Made by a program: the position numbers and the translations under genes
NCBI GenBank assembly: GCA_934502625.1
Contig: CAKSUQ010000034.1
Location: 1-12,899, forward strand
Source: an uncultured Gemmiger sp.
Lineage (GTDB): Bacteria > Bacillota > Clostridia > Oscillospirales > Ruminococcaceae
Direction: 5' to 3'
DNA: 12,899 bases
Part shown: piece by piece, positions 1 to 5,057 of the stretch
Layout: the number at the start of each line of letters is the position of its first letter
How positions within the stretch are numbered: position 1 is the first letter of the stretch
Notes under the pieces: generated by a model
What the model saw: the letters and a program-made list of their open reading frames with translations, nothing else
Databases searched by the model: none
What the model was told of the DNA's origin: nothing

Positions 1-56
1 TTGTAGCCTGCCGCTGATACCGTCTGGATTGTGCTTTTCCTTTCTTTTTGTTCCCT

Positions 57-215
57 TTAATTAGCCATGAACTGCTTGATGCCCTGAGACTTGGCGCCGG
101 GGTTGTCGTTGCCGTAGCCTTCCATGAGGTTGACCACTCCCCACACCGCGAGACCGGCACCGAGGGCGATAACGAGCGTCTGAAGAACCGTGACAGCCTG
201 ATTGATGAAAGCCAT
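57..215 (-). CDS. Maff2-family membrane peptide, apparently C-terminally truncated
   Basis: This 52-residue frame begins MAFINQAVTVLQTLVIALGA and continues through a glycine-rich membrane segment (about 8-31) to the family signature EGYGNDNPGAKSQGIKQ (32-48), then ends FMAN-stop. The ATG follows a strong GGAGG ribosome binding site (complement of about 219-225). Maff2 peptides are small membrane proteins found beside coupling-protein genes in Tn1549-like elements; their role is unknown, perhaps in the mating channel. As I remember the family, members run to about 70 residues with a second hydrophobic segment starting at an MAGGG-like motif. Here the frame stops exactly there, so this copy looks interrupted or is a short variant. 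It is separated from virD4 by a terminator-like hairpin. Confidence 0.8.
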   Translation of the reverse strand: MAFINQAVTVLQTLVIALGAGLAVWGVVNLMEGYGNDNPGAKSQGIKQFMAN

Positions 216-280
216 AGATTTTCCTCCTTGATTTGAAAAAGATTGGTTGTGTATTTTTGAAAATGGGCATAAAAAAAGAA

Positions 281-348
281 GCCCCGTCGCTGTTCTGCTT
301 TGGGATGAGCCATCAGGCTTTACCCACTGCGCAGTGCAGCGACGGGGC
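281..348 (-). terminator. Long-stem terminator between virD4 and maff2
   Basis: A 12-bp perfect stem (GCCCCGTCGCTG at 281-292 with CAGCGACGGGGC at 337-348) encloses a smaller palindrome, ACTGCGCAGT (326-335). On the minus strand it is followed by TTCTTTTTTT, as expected for a Rho-independent terminator. The virD4 stop codon lies just outside the stem at 350-352. It would end or attenuate transcription after the coupling-protein gene and so lower expression of maff2 and later transfer genes. The long loop is unusual for a simple terminator. Confidence 0.75.
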
Positions 349-349
349 T

Positions 350-2119
350 TTAATCCGCTTCGACCTCGCCCATATCATAGAGGTCAAATGTGTCATTGGG
401 CTTGACTACCAGCTTGTGCTGCCGGTACTTCTCGATGTCAAAGGCGTTCCGCTTATCATAGTCGGAGAGCTGCCGGTATTTGGGATGCTTCGTAATGTCG
501 TATTTGTTACTGAGAAAAGGTCTCACGCCTCGAAGCTGCAAAATACACTTAGCTCCGTCCATGACGGCGATCTCATCCTGAGACATCAGTTCCTTGCCGG
601 TCTTCTGATAATTCAAGCCGTAGGAGTTGTTGTTGGAACGGGTTTCTGAGGTGTTGTAAAGGTCGATTGTCTCCTTGCCCAGCACCTCGCTGATTTCCTT
701 GAGCGTGGATTTCTCCTTGCCGCCAAGGAAAAGTGTGCAGTCGCAGTTGCCTGTGATGGTGTCCGCCGCATCCTTGTAGATGGTCTTGAGCTGAGACTGG
801 GACTGCAAGATGATTGACGCCGAGATTTCCCGGCTTCGGATGGTTGCGATGAGCTTATCAAACTTCGGGATTTGACCGATGTTCGCAAACTCATCCAGCA
901 GACAGCGCACATGAACGGGAAGCCGTCCGTTGTAAACGTCATCTGCTTTATCGCACAAAAGGTTGAAGAGCTGGGAATACATGATCGCCACGACGAAATT
1001 GAAGGTGTCATCGGTATCGGAAATGATGACGAACAGTGCCGTCTTCCGGTCTCCGATGGTGTCCAGCTCCATCTCATCGTAGCTCATCAGCTCCCGCAGC
1101 TCTGCGATGTCGAAGGGCGCAAGCCTTGCGCCGCAGGAAATCAGGATCGACTTTGCGGTTTTGCCAGCTGCCAGCTTGTATTTGCGGTATTGCTTGACCG
1201 CAAAGTGATCCGGGTCACGGGCTTCCAGCTCATCGAACATGATGTCAACGGGGTTTTTGAAGGTTTCATCGTCTTCTCTGGCTTCCGAGGCATTGATCAT
1301 CTCAAGGAGCGTCGTGAAGTTTTTCTCCTGTTCCGGTGCCTCATACCAGATATAGCCGATGAGGGCTGTGTAGTACAGCTTCTCCGCCTTCACCCAGAAA
1401 TCCTCGCCGGACTTATCGCCATCTCCCTTCGTGTTGACGATAATTGTATTGACCAGCTTGAGGATGTCCTTCTCTGAGCGGATATAGCTGAACGGGTTGT
1501 AGTGCATGGATTTCCGGAAGTTGATGGTGTTCAGCGACTTGATGACGTAGCCGCCCTTTTCGAGCATCCTGCCGCACTCTACCAGCACCGTACCCTTCGG
1601 GTCAGTGACCACATAGGAGCTGTGCATCTGCATCAGATTTGGCTTTACAAAAAACCTTGTCTTGCCGGAGCCGGAACCGCCGATGACAAGAATATTCTTG
1701 TTTCGAGCGTACTTCGGCTGTTTCGGACGGCTGTTCATGGTCAGGAACTCCGTCTGCGTCAGAATGACATTGTTGGAAAACTCCGGGTCCATGTACGGCT
1801 TGATGTCCTCCGGCTTACCCCAGCGGGCAGAGCCGTACTCTTCGCCCTTCCGGAACTTCTTGCGGTTCTTACCCTTGACGTAAACTGCCAGCTTGAGCAA
1901 CACGCCAGCCGACAGACCGATGAGCAGATCAACGGGATGAAAGCTGGGAAACGGATTTGCAAAGGCTGTGCCGAACACGGCAAAACCGTTTGTCAGCTTG
2001 TCGATGAACGCTGTGCCGGGTGCAAGGCGGAACACAGCGGCGATCTTATCCGCAAAGTAAAAGGCAAAGACATACGGGAGGTTCAGAAGAATGAGCTTCT
2101 TCACATCGGACTTGTTCAC
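350..2119 (-). CDS. VirD4/TraG-family type IV coupling protein
   Basis: This 589-residue ATPase would sit at the membrane and pass the relaxase-DNA complex of the element to the type IV mating channel. Two hydrophobic stretches near the N-terminus (about 8-30 and 63-81) are the membrane anchor. The sequence YGSARWG (95-101) is typical of Gram-positive VirD4 proteins. Walker A is GGSGSGKT (147-154) and Walker B is LLDEF (407-411), followed by ILQSQSQL, the conserved glutamine motif. Length fits the Tn1549/PcfC group. The start overlaps the pcfB stop by four bases (ATGA), so the two are translationally coupled. The stop lies at the base of the terminator at 281-348. Nothing suggests damage. Confidence 0.96.
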   Translation of the reverse strand: MNKSDVKKLILLNLPYVFAFYFADKIAAVFRLAPGTAFIDKLTNGFAVFGTAFANPFPSFHPVDLLIGLSAGVLLKLAVYVKGKNRKKFRKGEEYGSARWGKPEDIKPYMDPEFSNNVILTQTEFLTMNSRPKQPKYARNKNILVIGGSGSGKTRFFVKPNLMQMHSSYVVTDPKGTVLVECGRMLEKGGYVIKSLNTINFRKSMHYNPFSYIRSEKDILKLVNTIIVNTKGDGDKSGEDFWVKAEKLYYTALIGYIWYEAPEQEKNFTTLLEMINASEAREDDETFKNPVDIMFDELEARDPDHFAVKQYRKYKLAAGKTAKSILISCGARLAPFDIAELRELMSYDEMELDTIGDRKTALFVIISDTDDTFNFVVAIMYSQLFNLLCDKADDVYNGRLPVHVRCLLDEFANIGQIPKFDKLIATIRSREISASIILQSQSQLKTIYKDAADTITGNCDCTLFLGGKEKSTLKEISEVLGKETIDLYNTSETRSNNNSYGLNYQKTGKELMSQDEIAVMDGAKCILQLRGVRPFLSNKYDITKHPKYRQLSDYDKRNAFDIEKYRQHKLVVKPNDTFDLYDMGEVEAD

Positions 2120-2607
2120 AGCTCCACACCCCGATCCTTGGTCTTGACCTTGACTTTCTCTTTGTGCTGCGCCTTGCTCTGGGCTTTCTCCTGATCCAGC
2201 TTGTGCCGGATAGACGGCTGTTCCTTCTGCTTGACCGTCTTGGCGGAGAACTCCTTGAAGGCGGCGGTCATGACATCAACGTCCCGTCCCTTGAAGAAGA
2301 CAAGATAGCTGGGCGGCTCAACGGAAACGTCCTTCTTGAGCGCAAAGTCCAGACCGTATTTGCTGGCAGTACGCTCAAAGGACTTGATGTTGCCGTCCGT
2401 CACTTCGATGTTGGAGATGGCGGCGTTCTGGCTCATCAGATGCTTGATGGACTGCTTGCCGCGATAGGTTTTGGGCTGCTGCATCTGCTTCTGTGCCTTT
2501 TCAATCTCCTGAACGAACTTGTCCAGCGCCTTTTTCAGCACCTCGGCAGAGATTTTGCCGCCCTTGATCATGATTGCAACAACTTTGGTGTTGACTTCAT
2601 CCTGCAT
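2116..2607 (-). CDS. PcfB-family (DUF3801) conjugation protein
   Basis: A 163-residue soluble, charged protein beginning MQDEVNTKVVAIMIKGGKIS, with an amphipathic helix region (KALDKFVQEIEKAQKQ) and a very lysine/glutamine-rich tail (about 140-160). It resembles PcfB of plasmid pCF10, an accessory factor that works with the coupling protein in presenting the relaxosome. The family is known from Enterococcus; its action here is inferred. A strong AAAGGAGG lies at 2618-2627 (complement), about 10 bases before the ATG. The gene overlaps virD4 by four bases, and this pairing is standard in Tn1549-like elements. Confidence 0.9.
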   Translation of the reverse strand: MQDEVNTKVVAIMIKGGKISAEVLKKALDKFVQEIEKAQKQMQQPKTYRGKQSIKHLMSQNAAISNIEVTDGNIKSFERTASKYGLDFALKKDVSVEPPSYLVFFKGRDVDVMTAAFKEFSAKTVKQKEQPSIRHKLDQEKAQSKAQHKEKVKVKTKDRGVEL

Positions 2608-2656
2608 TGCAGTGATACCTCCTTTCCTTGGAATGATTGCGGGGATGCTGCCTCAG

Positions 2657-2692
2657 CTAAGGCGGCACACCTCGAAGATGGATGATTTTCAT
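2657..2692 (-). CDS. Possible 11-residue peptide MKIIHLRGVPP
   Basis: An ATG nine bases after a good AAAGGAGG site (complement of 2702-2709) opens an 11-codon frame ending TAG. It lies between the 83-residue protein (stop at 2718) and pcfB (start at 2607). The ribosome binding site is as strong as those of the flanking genes, so translation is plausible. It could be a real micro-peptide, a leader coupling translation into pcfB, or the stub of a gene lost by a nonsense or frameshift change. I recognise no family. Confidence 0.3.
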   Translation of the reverse strand: MKIIHLRGVPP

Positions 2693-2717
2693 TTGCGCTG
2701 TCCTCCTTTCTGCCGAG

Positions 2718-2969
2718 TTATCTGTATTTTCCGAACAGGCTTTGCTTTTCGGAAAAAGCGTCCAGATCGTCAATGATGAAGAGATCGCTGCGCCAGCGTC
2801 CCGGCCACACTGCAAGGATTTTGCTGACGCCAGCCTGTGCATTTATGTAGGCAGAACGCTTTTCGCCAACCGTGGATAACTGGGTAACAGCTCCGTCAGG
2901 CGAAACTTCCATGTAGCAGACCTGACCGCTGCTATACGGGAAACAACCGGTTTCTTTTGCACTTCTCAT
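2718..2969 (-). CDS. Conserved small ICE protein of unknown function
   Basis: An 83-residue frame beginning MRSAKETGCFPYSSGQVCYM. The ATG follows GGAAAGG on the minus strand. The sequence is mixed and globular-looking with two cysteines (9, 18), a tryptophan-rich patch AVWPGRWRSDLFIIDD (53-68) and no membrane segment or signal peptide. It sits between the replication protein and pcfB in one tightly spaced minus-strand operon, so it probably serves element maintenance or early transfer. I recall similar unnamed proteins at this place in Tn1549-like elements, but no function is established. The frame fills its interval neatly and ends before the next ribosome binding site. Confidence 0.75.
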   Translation of the reverse strand: MRSAKETGCFPYSSGQVCYMEVSPDGAVTQLSTVGEKRSAYINAQAGVSKILAVWPGRWRSDLFIIDDLDAFSEKQSLFGKYR

Positions 2970-3027
2970 GTTTTTCCTTTCCGAGCATTGCTCAAACAGC
3001 GTTTATGCTGCAATCGTATTTATGTAA

Positions 3028-3876
3028 TTATTGGGAGGACTTGTCCTGCCCGTAAAGATCATGGTTGACCAGAGCGGAGTAGTAATTGTCTATCGTAACA
3101 GGCGCATTGTAGAGTGCCGTCAGGAGATATGCTCTGATGTTCCGAATGTCAGATGGGTTCTTTGCCATTGAGTCGATCACATACTCGATGTGGCTGTCAT
3201 TCAATTTGAGATACCGGGATTTAATTACAGCCACGGGAATATCTTCACCGTTGATGCGAATTGTCTCCGCGCAGGAGCAAACCACATCCAAGATAATGTC
3301 TACAATTTCTTGAAGCCGATCACGGTCATAGTGATAATTTCTGAGCAAGTAGTCGAAGCCGATGTTCTCTTTAATCAGCTCTTCGTATTCGCTTCGCTCA
3401 TCCGTCCCATCCATCCTATCAAGATTGATAGATGGATAGTTTATAGAGTCCGTATTTGATTCTTCTGTGATTTCTTCATTCGTATTTAATAGCGTGGGCT
3501 TTACCGTTGACGCATTCCTCGATGACGGATTGTCCGTTGTCGGCTTTTCCGATGACGGTGAACCCGTTGATGGAGAAGACCGCTGCGGACGCTCATAAAC
3601 CGTGTACTCGCATTTCGCAAATCGACCTCTCTTGTCATAAAGCTGCCGCCTGACAACGTAGCCGTGATCTTCAAGGTTTTTGAGCGCCGCTCTGGTGGAA
3701 TCCAGACCATCAGAACTGAGTGTTGCAAGCCCCTTGATTGTGTAGACCCAGCCGTCCGGAAGGCTCAAAATCAGCGAAAGAAGTCCCTTTGCCTTGAGCG
3801 AAATGGATCGGTCTTTCAGGTGGCTGTTGGACATGACTGTGAAGCCTTCTGTTTTTTGGGATCGAACGATTGACAT
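3028..3876 (-). CDS. Replication initiator-like winged-helix protein (RepA_N/DUF6017 type)
   Basis: This 282-residue protein likely helps replicate the excised element or recruits host replication proteins. Residues about 17-95 form a winged helix like that of phage replisome organisers: SNSHLKDRSISLKAKGLLS, then a recognition-helix region with DSTRAALKNLEDHGYV, then KCEYTVYE. A Ser/Pro/Thr-rich linker (about 96-150) carries several NPSS/SPS-like repeats. The C-terminal part (about 160-280) contains AETIRINGEDIPVAVIKSR and ends AYLLTALYNAP...YYSALVNHDLYG, typical of the DUF6017 region in Tn1549-like elements. The start lies only six bases after the stop of the upstream cysteine-rich gene, with a weak site (GGTGATACC) overlapping that stop, so translation is probably coupled. 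An alternative start is Met15. Confidence 0.9.
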   Translation of the reverse strand: MSIVRSQKTEGFTVMSNSHLKDRSISLKAKGLLSLILSLPDGWVYTIKGLATLSSDGLDSTRAALKNLEDHGYVVRRQLYDKRGRFAKCEYTVYERPQRSSPSTGSPSSEKPTTDNPSSRNASTVKPTLLNTNEEITEESNTDSINYPSINLDRMDGTDERSEYEELIKENIGFDYLLRNYHYDRDRLQEIVDIILDVVCSCAETIRINGEDIPVAVIKSRYLKLNDSHIEYVIDSMAKNPSDIRNIRAYLLTALYNAPVTIDNYYSALVNHDLYGQDKSSQ

Positions 3877-3882
3877 TTGGTA

Positions 3883-4089
3883 TCACCGCCCCAGCTTTTC
3901 CTTGCGTGTAGAAACCGCAATCGGAGAATAAGGGCAGAACTGAAAGACACAGGACTGATACTTCCAGTGCGGACGATGGAAACGACAGGTGCGGCATTCC
4001 GGTGTGATGCCCTCGCAGCCGCTATCGAAATGGGAATACGGCGTTTCCTGCATCAAGGCGTCAAACGCCAGAAGTGGATTTGGAATCAT
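3883..4089 (-). CDS. Small cysteine-rich ICE protein, function unknown
   Basis: A 68-residue frame beginning MIPNPLLAFDALMQETPYSH. I chose the ATG at 4087-4089 because GGAGGT lies nine bases upstream. A longer in-frame start at 4137 would fall inside the terminator stem-loop. The middle holds five cysteines (C-x6-C-x2-C, then C-x4-C) with histidines (CRTCRFHRPH), suggestive of a small metal-binding fold. It is the first gene of the element operon, six bases upstream of the replication gene, so it may regulate or assist it. No family recognised. Confidence 0.75.
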   Translation of the reverse strand: MIPNPLLAFDALMQETPYSHFDSGCEGITPECRTCRFHRPHWKYQSCVFQFCPYSPIAVSTRKEKLGR

Positions 4090-4117
4090 AAGTGTTACCT
4101 CCGTTGTGATAAAAAAA

Positions 4118-4163
4118 TAGCCCCGGTATTGTTCCACTCATGCGTGGTACAGTACCGGGGCTA
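4118..4163 (-). terminator. Terminator/attenuator ahead of the ICE operon
   Basis: An 11-bp perfect stem, TAGCCCCGGTA (4118-4128) with TACCGGGGCTA (4153-4163), holds a nested CCAC/GTGG hairpin (4134-4147). On the minus strand it is followed directly by a run of seven T. It lies about 15 bases upstream of the ribosome binding site of the first ICE gene. No other minus-strand gene of the element lies to its right, so it more likely attenuates the element's own operon, or blocks read-through from the interrupted chromosomal gene, than ends a separate gene. Confidence 0.8.
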
Positions 4164-4198
4164 TCCCGTTGAGTATTTTTTTATTTGCTGCGACCTCC
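4161..4198 (-). promoter_or_regulatory. Possible leader peptide with ribosome binding site before the attenuator
   Basis: The minus strand shows AAGGAGG (GGAGG is the complement of 4194-4198) but no ATG, GTG or TTG at the right distance. About nine bases on, an ATA codon would open ATA-AAA-AAA-TAC-TCA-ACG-GGA-TAG. Its stop codon (4161-4163) is exactly the first triplet of the terminator stem, a layout like leader peptides of transcription attenuators. Use of ATA as a start is rare, so this may instead be a decayed leader or a bare Shine-Dalgarno sequence. Confidence 0.3.
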
Positions 4199-4200
4199 TT

Positions 4201-4322
4201 CCGAGAGTGCGGTTGCAGCTCACCGCGGTCAAACAGCTTGCGCTCTGAGTGCTTGCGAAATCGGACAAAATCAGCGAAACACCAGTGTTTTCAAGGCTTT
4301 CTGACCTTGCTCCTATTATAAC
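4201..4322. other. Terminal non-coding region of the ICE
   Basis: No gene is visible between the leader region and the junction. The stretch contains an inverted repeat AAACAC-CA-GTGTTT (4277-4290), a possible recombinase or regulator site. It also has a minus-strand TATAAT (4315-4320) with no good -35 in the chromosomal flank. A promoter completed only when the element circularises is one possible reading, but it is speculation. The element end probably lies within the last dozen bases. Confidence 0.5.
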
Positions 4323-4361
4323 TTAATCGTCGATGCGGCGCACGATCCCGGTTGCTCTCAT
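4323..4361 (-). pseudogene. spoVT: 5' end of spoVT/abrB-like regulator, cut by the ICE
   Basis: Reading the minus strand from ATG at 4359-4361 gives MRATGIVRRIDD followed by TAA (4323-4325). SpoVT proteins begin MKATGIVRRIDDLGRVVIPK, so eleven of the first twelve residues match, the other being Lys to Arg, and the match ends abruptly. A strong AAGGGGG site lies just upstream on the same strand (complement of about 4370-4376). SpoVT is an AbrB-type DNA-binding regulator of late sporulation genes; other AbrB-type regulators share much of this N-terminus. The rest of the gene should lie at the other end of the element, left of this window. The frame is divergent from the NUDIX gene. Confidence 0.8.
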
Positions 4362-4430
4362 ATAAAAATCCCCCTTGGTTTTTTATGGTAGTATCTGCGG
4401 GTGCTTTTATAAATATGTAAGGAGCGTACG

Positions 4431-4904
4431 ATGGACATGCTGCAAACCACACTTTGCTATCTGGAAAAGGACGGCGCGTACCTGATGCTGCACCGTGTAA
4501 AAAAGAAAAACGACGTCAACCACGACAAGTGGATCGGCGTCGGCGGCAAGCTGGAGCCGGGCGAGGACGCCCGCGCCTGCGTGCTGCGCGAGGTGCGCGA
4601 AGAGACCGGCCTGACGATGCACGCGCCGGTGTATCGCGGCATCGTGGATTTTTACAGCGCGCCGTGGCCGCCGGAGCGGATGCACCTTTTCACCTGCACC
4701 GACTTTTCCGGCGAGATGATCGACTGCGACGAGGGGTGCCTCGAATGGGTGGACAAAGCCGCCGTGCAGGACTTGCCCGTCTGGCAGGGGGACAAGATTT
4801 TCTTTAAGCTGCTGGCCGAGGACGCACCGTTTTTCCATTTGGAGCTGACGTATGAGGGGGACGTGTTGGTGAAGGCGGCGCTGGAGGGGGAAAATTTGTT
4901 GTAA
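4431..4904 (+). CDS. NUDIX hydrolase, MutT-like (8-oxo-dGTP diphosphatase type)
   Basis: A 157-residue cytoplasmic enzyme that would hydrolyse a nucleoside diphosphate-linked substrate, perhaps oxidised dGTP. The complete NUDIX box runs from Gly39 to Leu61 (GKLEPGEDARAC, then REVREETGL) and keeps all the metal-binding glutamates. The opening TTLCYLEKDGAYLMLHR and the segment KWIGVGGK are typical of MutT-like 8-oxo-dGTP diphosphatases of Firmicutes, but substrate cannot be read from sequence alone. AAGGAG at 4419-4424 sets the start. A TATAAA (4408-4413) lies upstream without a convincing -35. The gene is alone on the plus strand, divergent from the spoVT remnant and convergent with the SpoIID gene, with a shared terminator at 5013-5050. 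Confidence 0.93.
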   Translation: MDMLQTTLCYLEKDGAYLMLHRVKKKNDVNHDKWIGVGGKLEPGEDARACVLREVREETGLTMHAPVYRGIVDFYSAPWPPERMHLFTCTDFSGEMIDCDEGCLEWVDKAAVQDLPVWQGDKIFFKLLAEDAPFFHLELTYEGDVLVKAALEGENLL

Positions 4905-4915
4905 AGGCAGCCGGT

Positions 4916-5003
4916 TGTAGGGGCCGGACATGTCCGGCCCTCCACTTTCCCGTAACCGTCCGCTTGCCTTCCTGCCGCGGGTCGGGCATGCCCGACCCCT
5001 ACA
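4916..5003. repeat. 88-bp MITE-like intergenic element with palindromic ends
   Basis: The element begins TGTAGGGGCCGG and ends CGACCCCTACA. The outer 25 bases are imperfect inverted repeats of each other (21 of 25 match). Each end is itself a palindrome: GGGCCGGACATGTCCGGCCC (4921-4940) and GGTCGGGCATGCCCGACC (4980-4997). It sits between the NUDIX stop and the terminator. I recall similar sequences in gut Clostridia genomes; only one copy is seen here. Confidence 0.65.
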
Positions 5004-5012
5004 GCTCTACAA

Positions 5013-5050
5013 AAAAAGAGCGTGTGCTTTTCTTCGCACACGCTCTTTTT
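5013..5050. terminator. Bidirectional Rho-independent terminator
   Basis: A 15-bp perfect stem AAAAAGAGCGTGTGC (5013-5027) with GCACACGCTCTTTTT (5036-5050) around an 8-base loop gives a T-run on both strands. It ends the NUDIX transcript from the left and the SpoIID transcript (stop at 5058-5060) from the right. Confidence 0.93.
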
Positions 5051-5057
5051 TATCATG

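Larger units (their letters stand above)
1..4322. mobile_element. Integrative conjugative element, Tn1549/CTn-like, one end (partial)
   Basis: Seven minus-strand genes and gene remnants in a row match the replication and coupling modules of Tn1549-like conjugative elements: a winged-helix replication protein, a PcfB-type protein, a VirD4-type ATPase and a Maff2-type peptide. The right boundary is placed near 4310-4325 because a spoVT-like reading frame starts at 4361 and stops being recognisable at 4326. The left part (VirB4/VirB6-type channel, relaxase, integrase) is outside the window. Base composition is visibly less GC-rich than the chromosomal genes to the right. No integrase, resistance or cargo gene is visible here. 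The exact terminal base and any target duplication cannot be fixed from one end. Confidence 0.85.

Noticed and set aside
61..270. A 69-codon minus-strand frame at the left edge
   Set aside because: It overlaps the Maff2 frame in another phase, lacks a ribosome binding site and is Arg-rich nonsense.
4089..4137. Upstream start (MEQYRGYFF...) for the cysteine-rich protein
   Set aside because: It would begin inside the terminator stem-loop; the internal ATG has GGAGGT at the right distance.
4375..4413. Promoter for the NUDIX gene
   Set aside because: TATAAA at 4408-4413 has no -35 at an acceptable distance (TTGGTT at 4375-4380 is 27 bases away).
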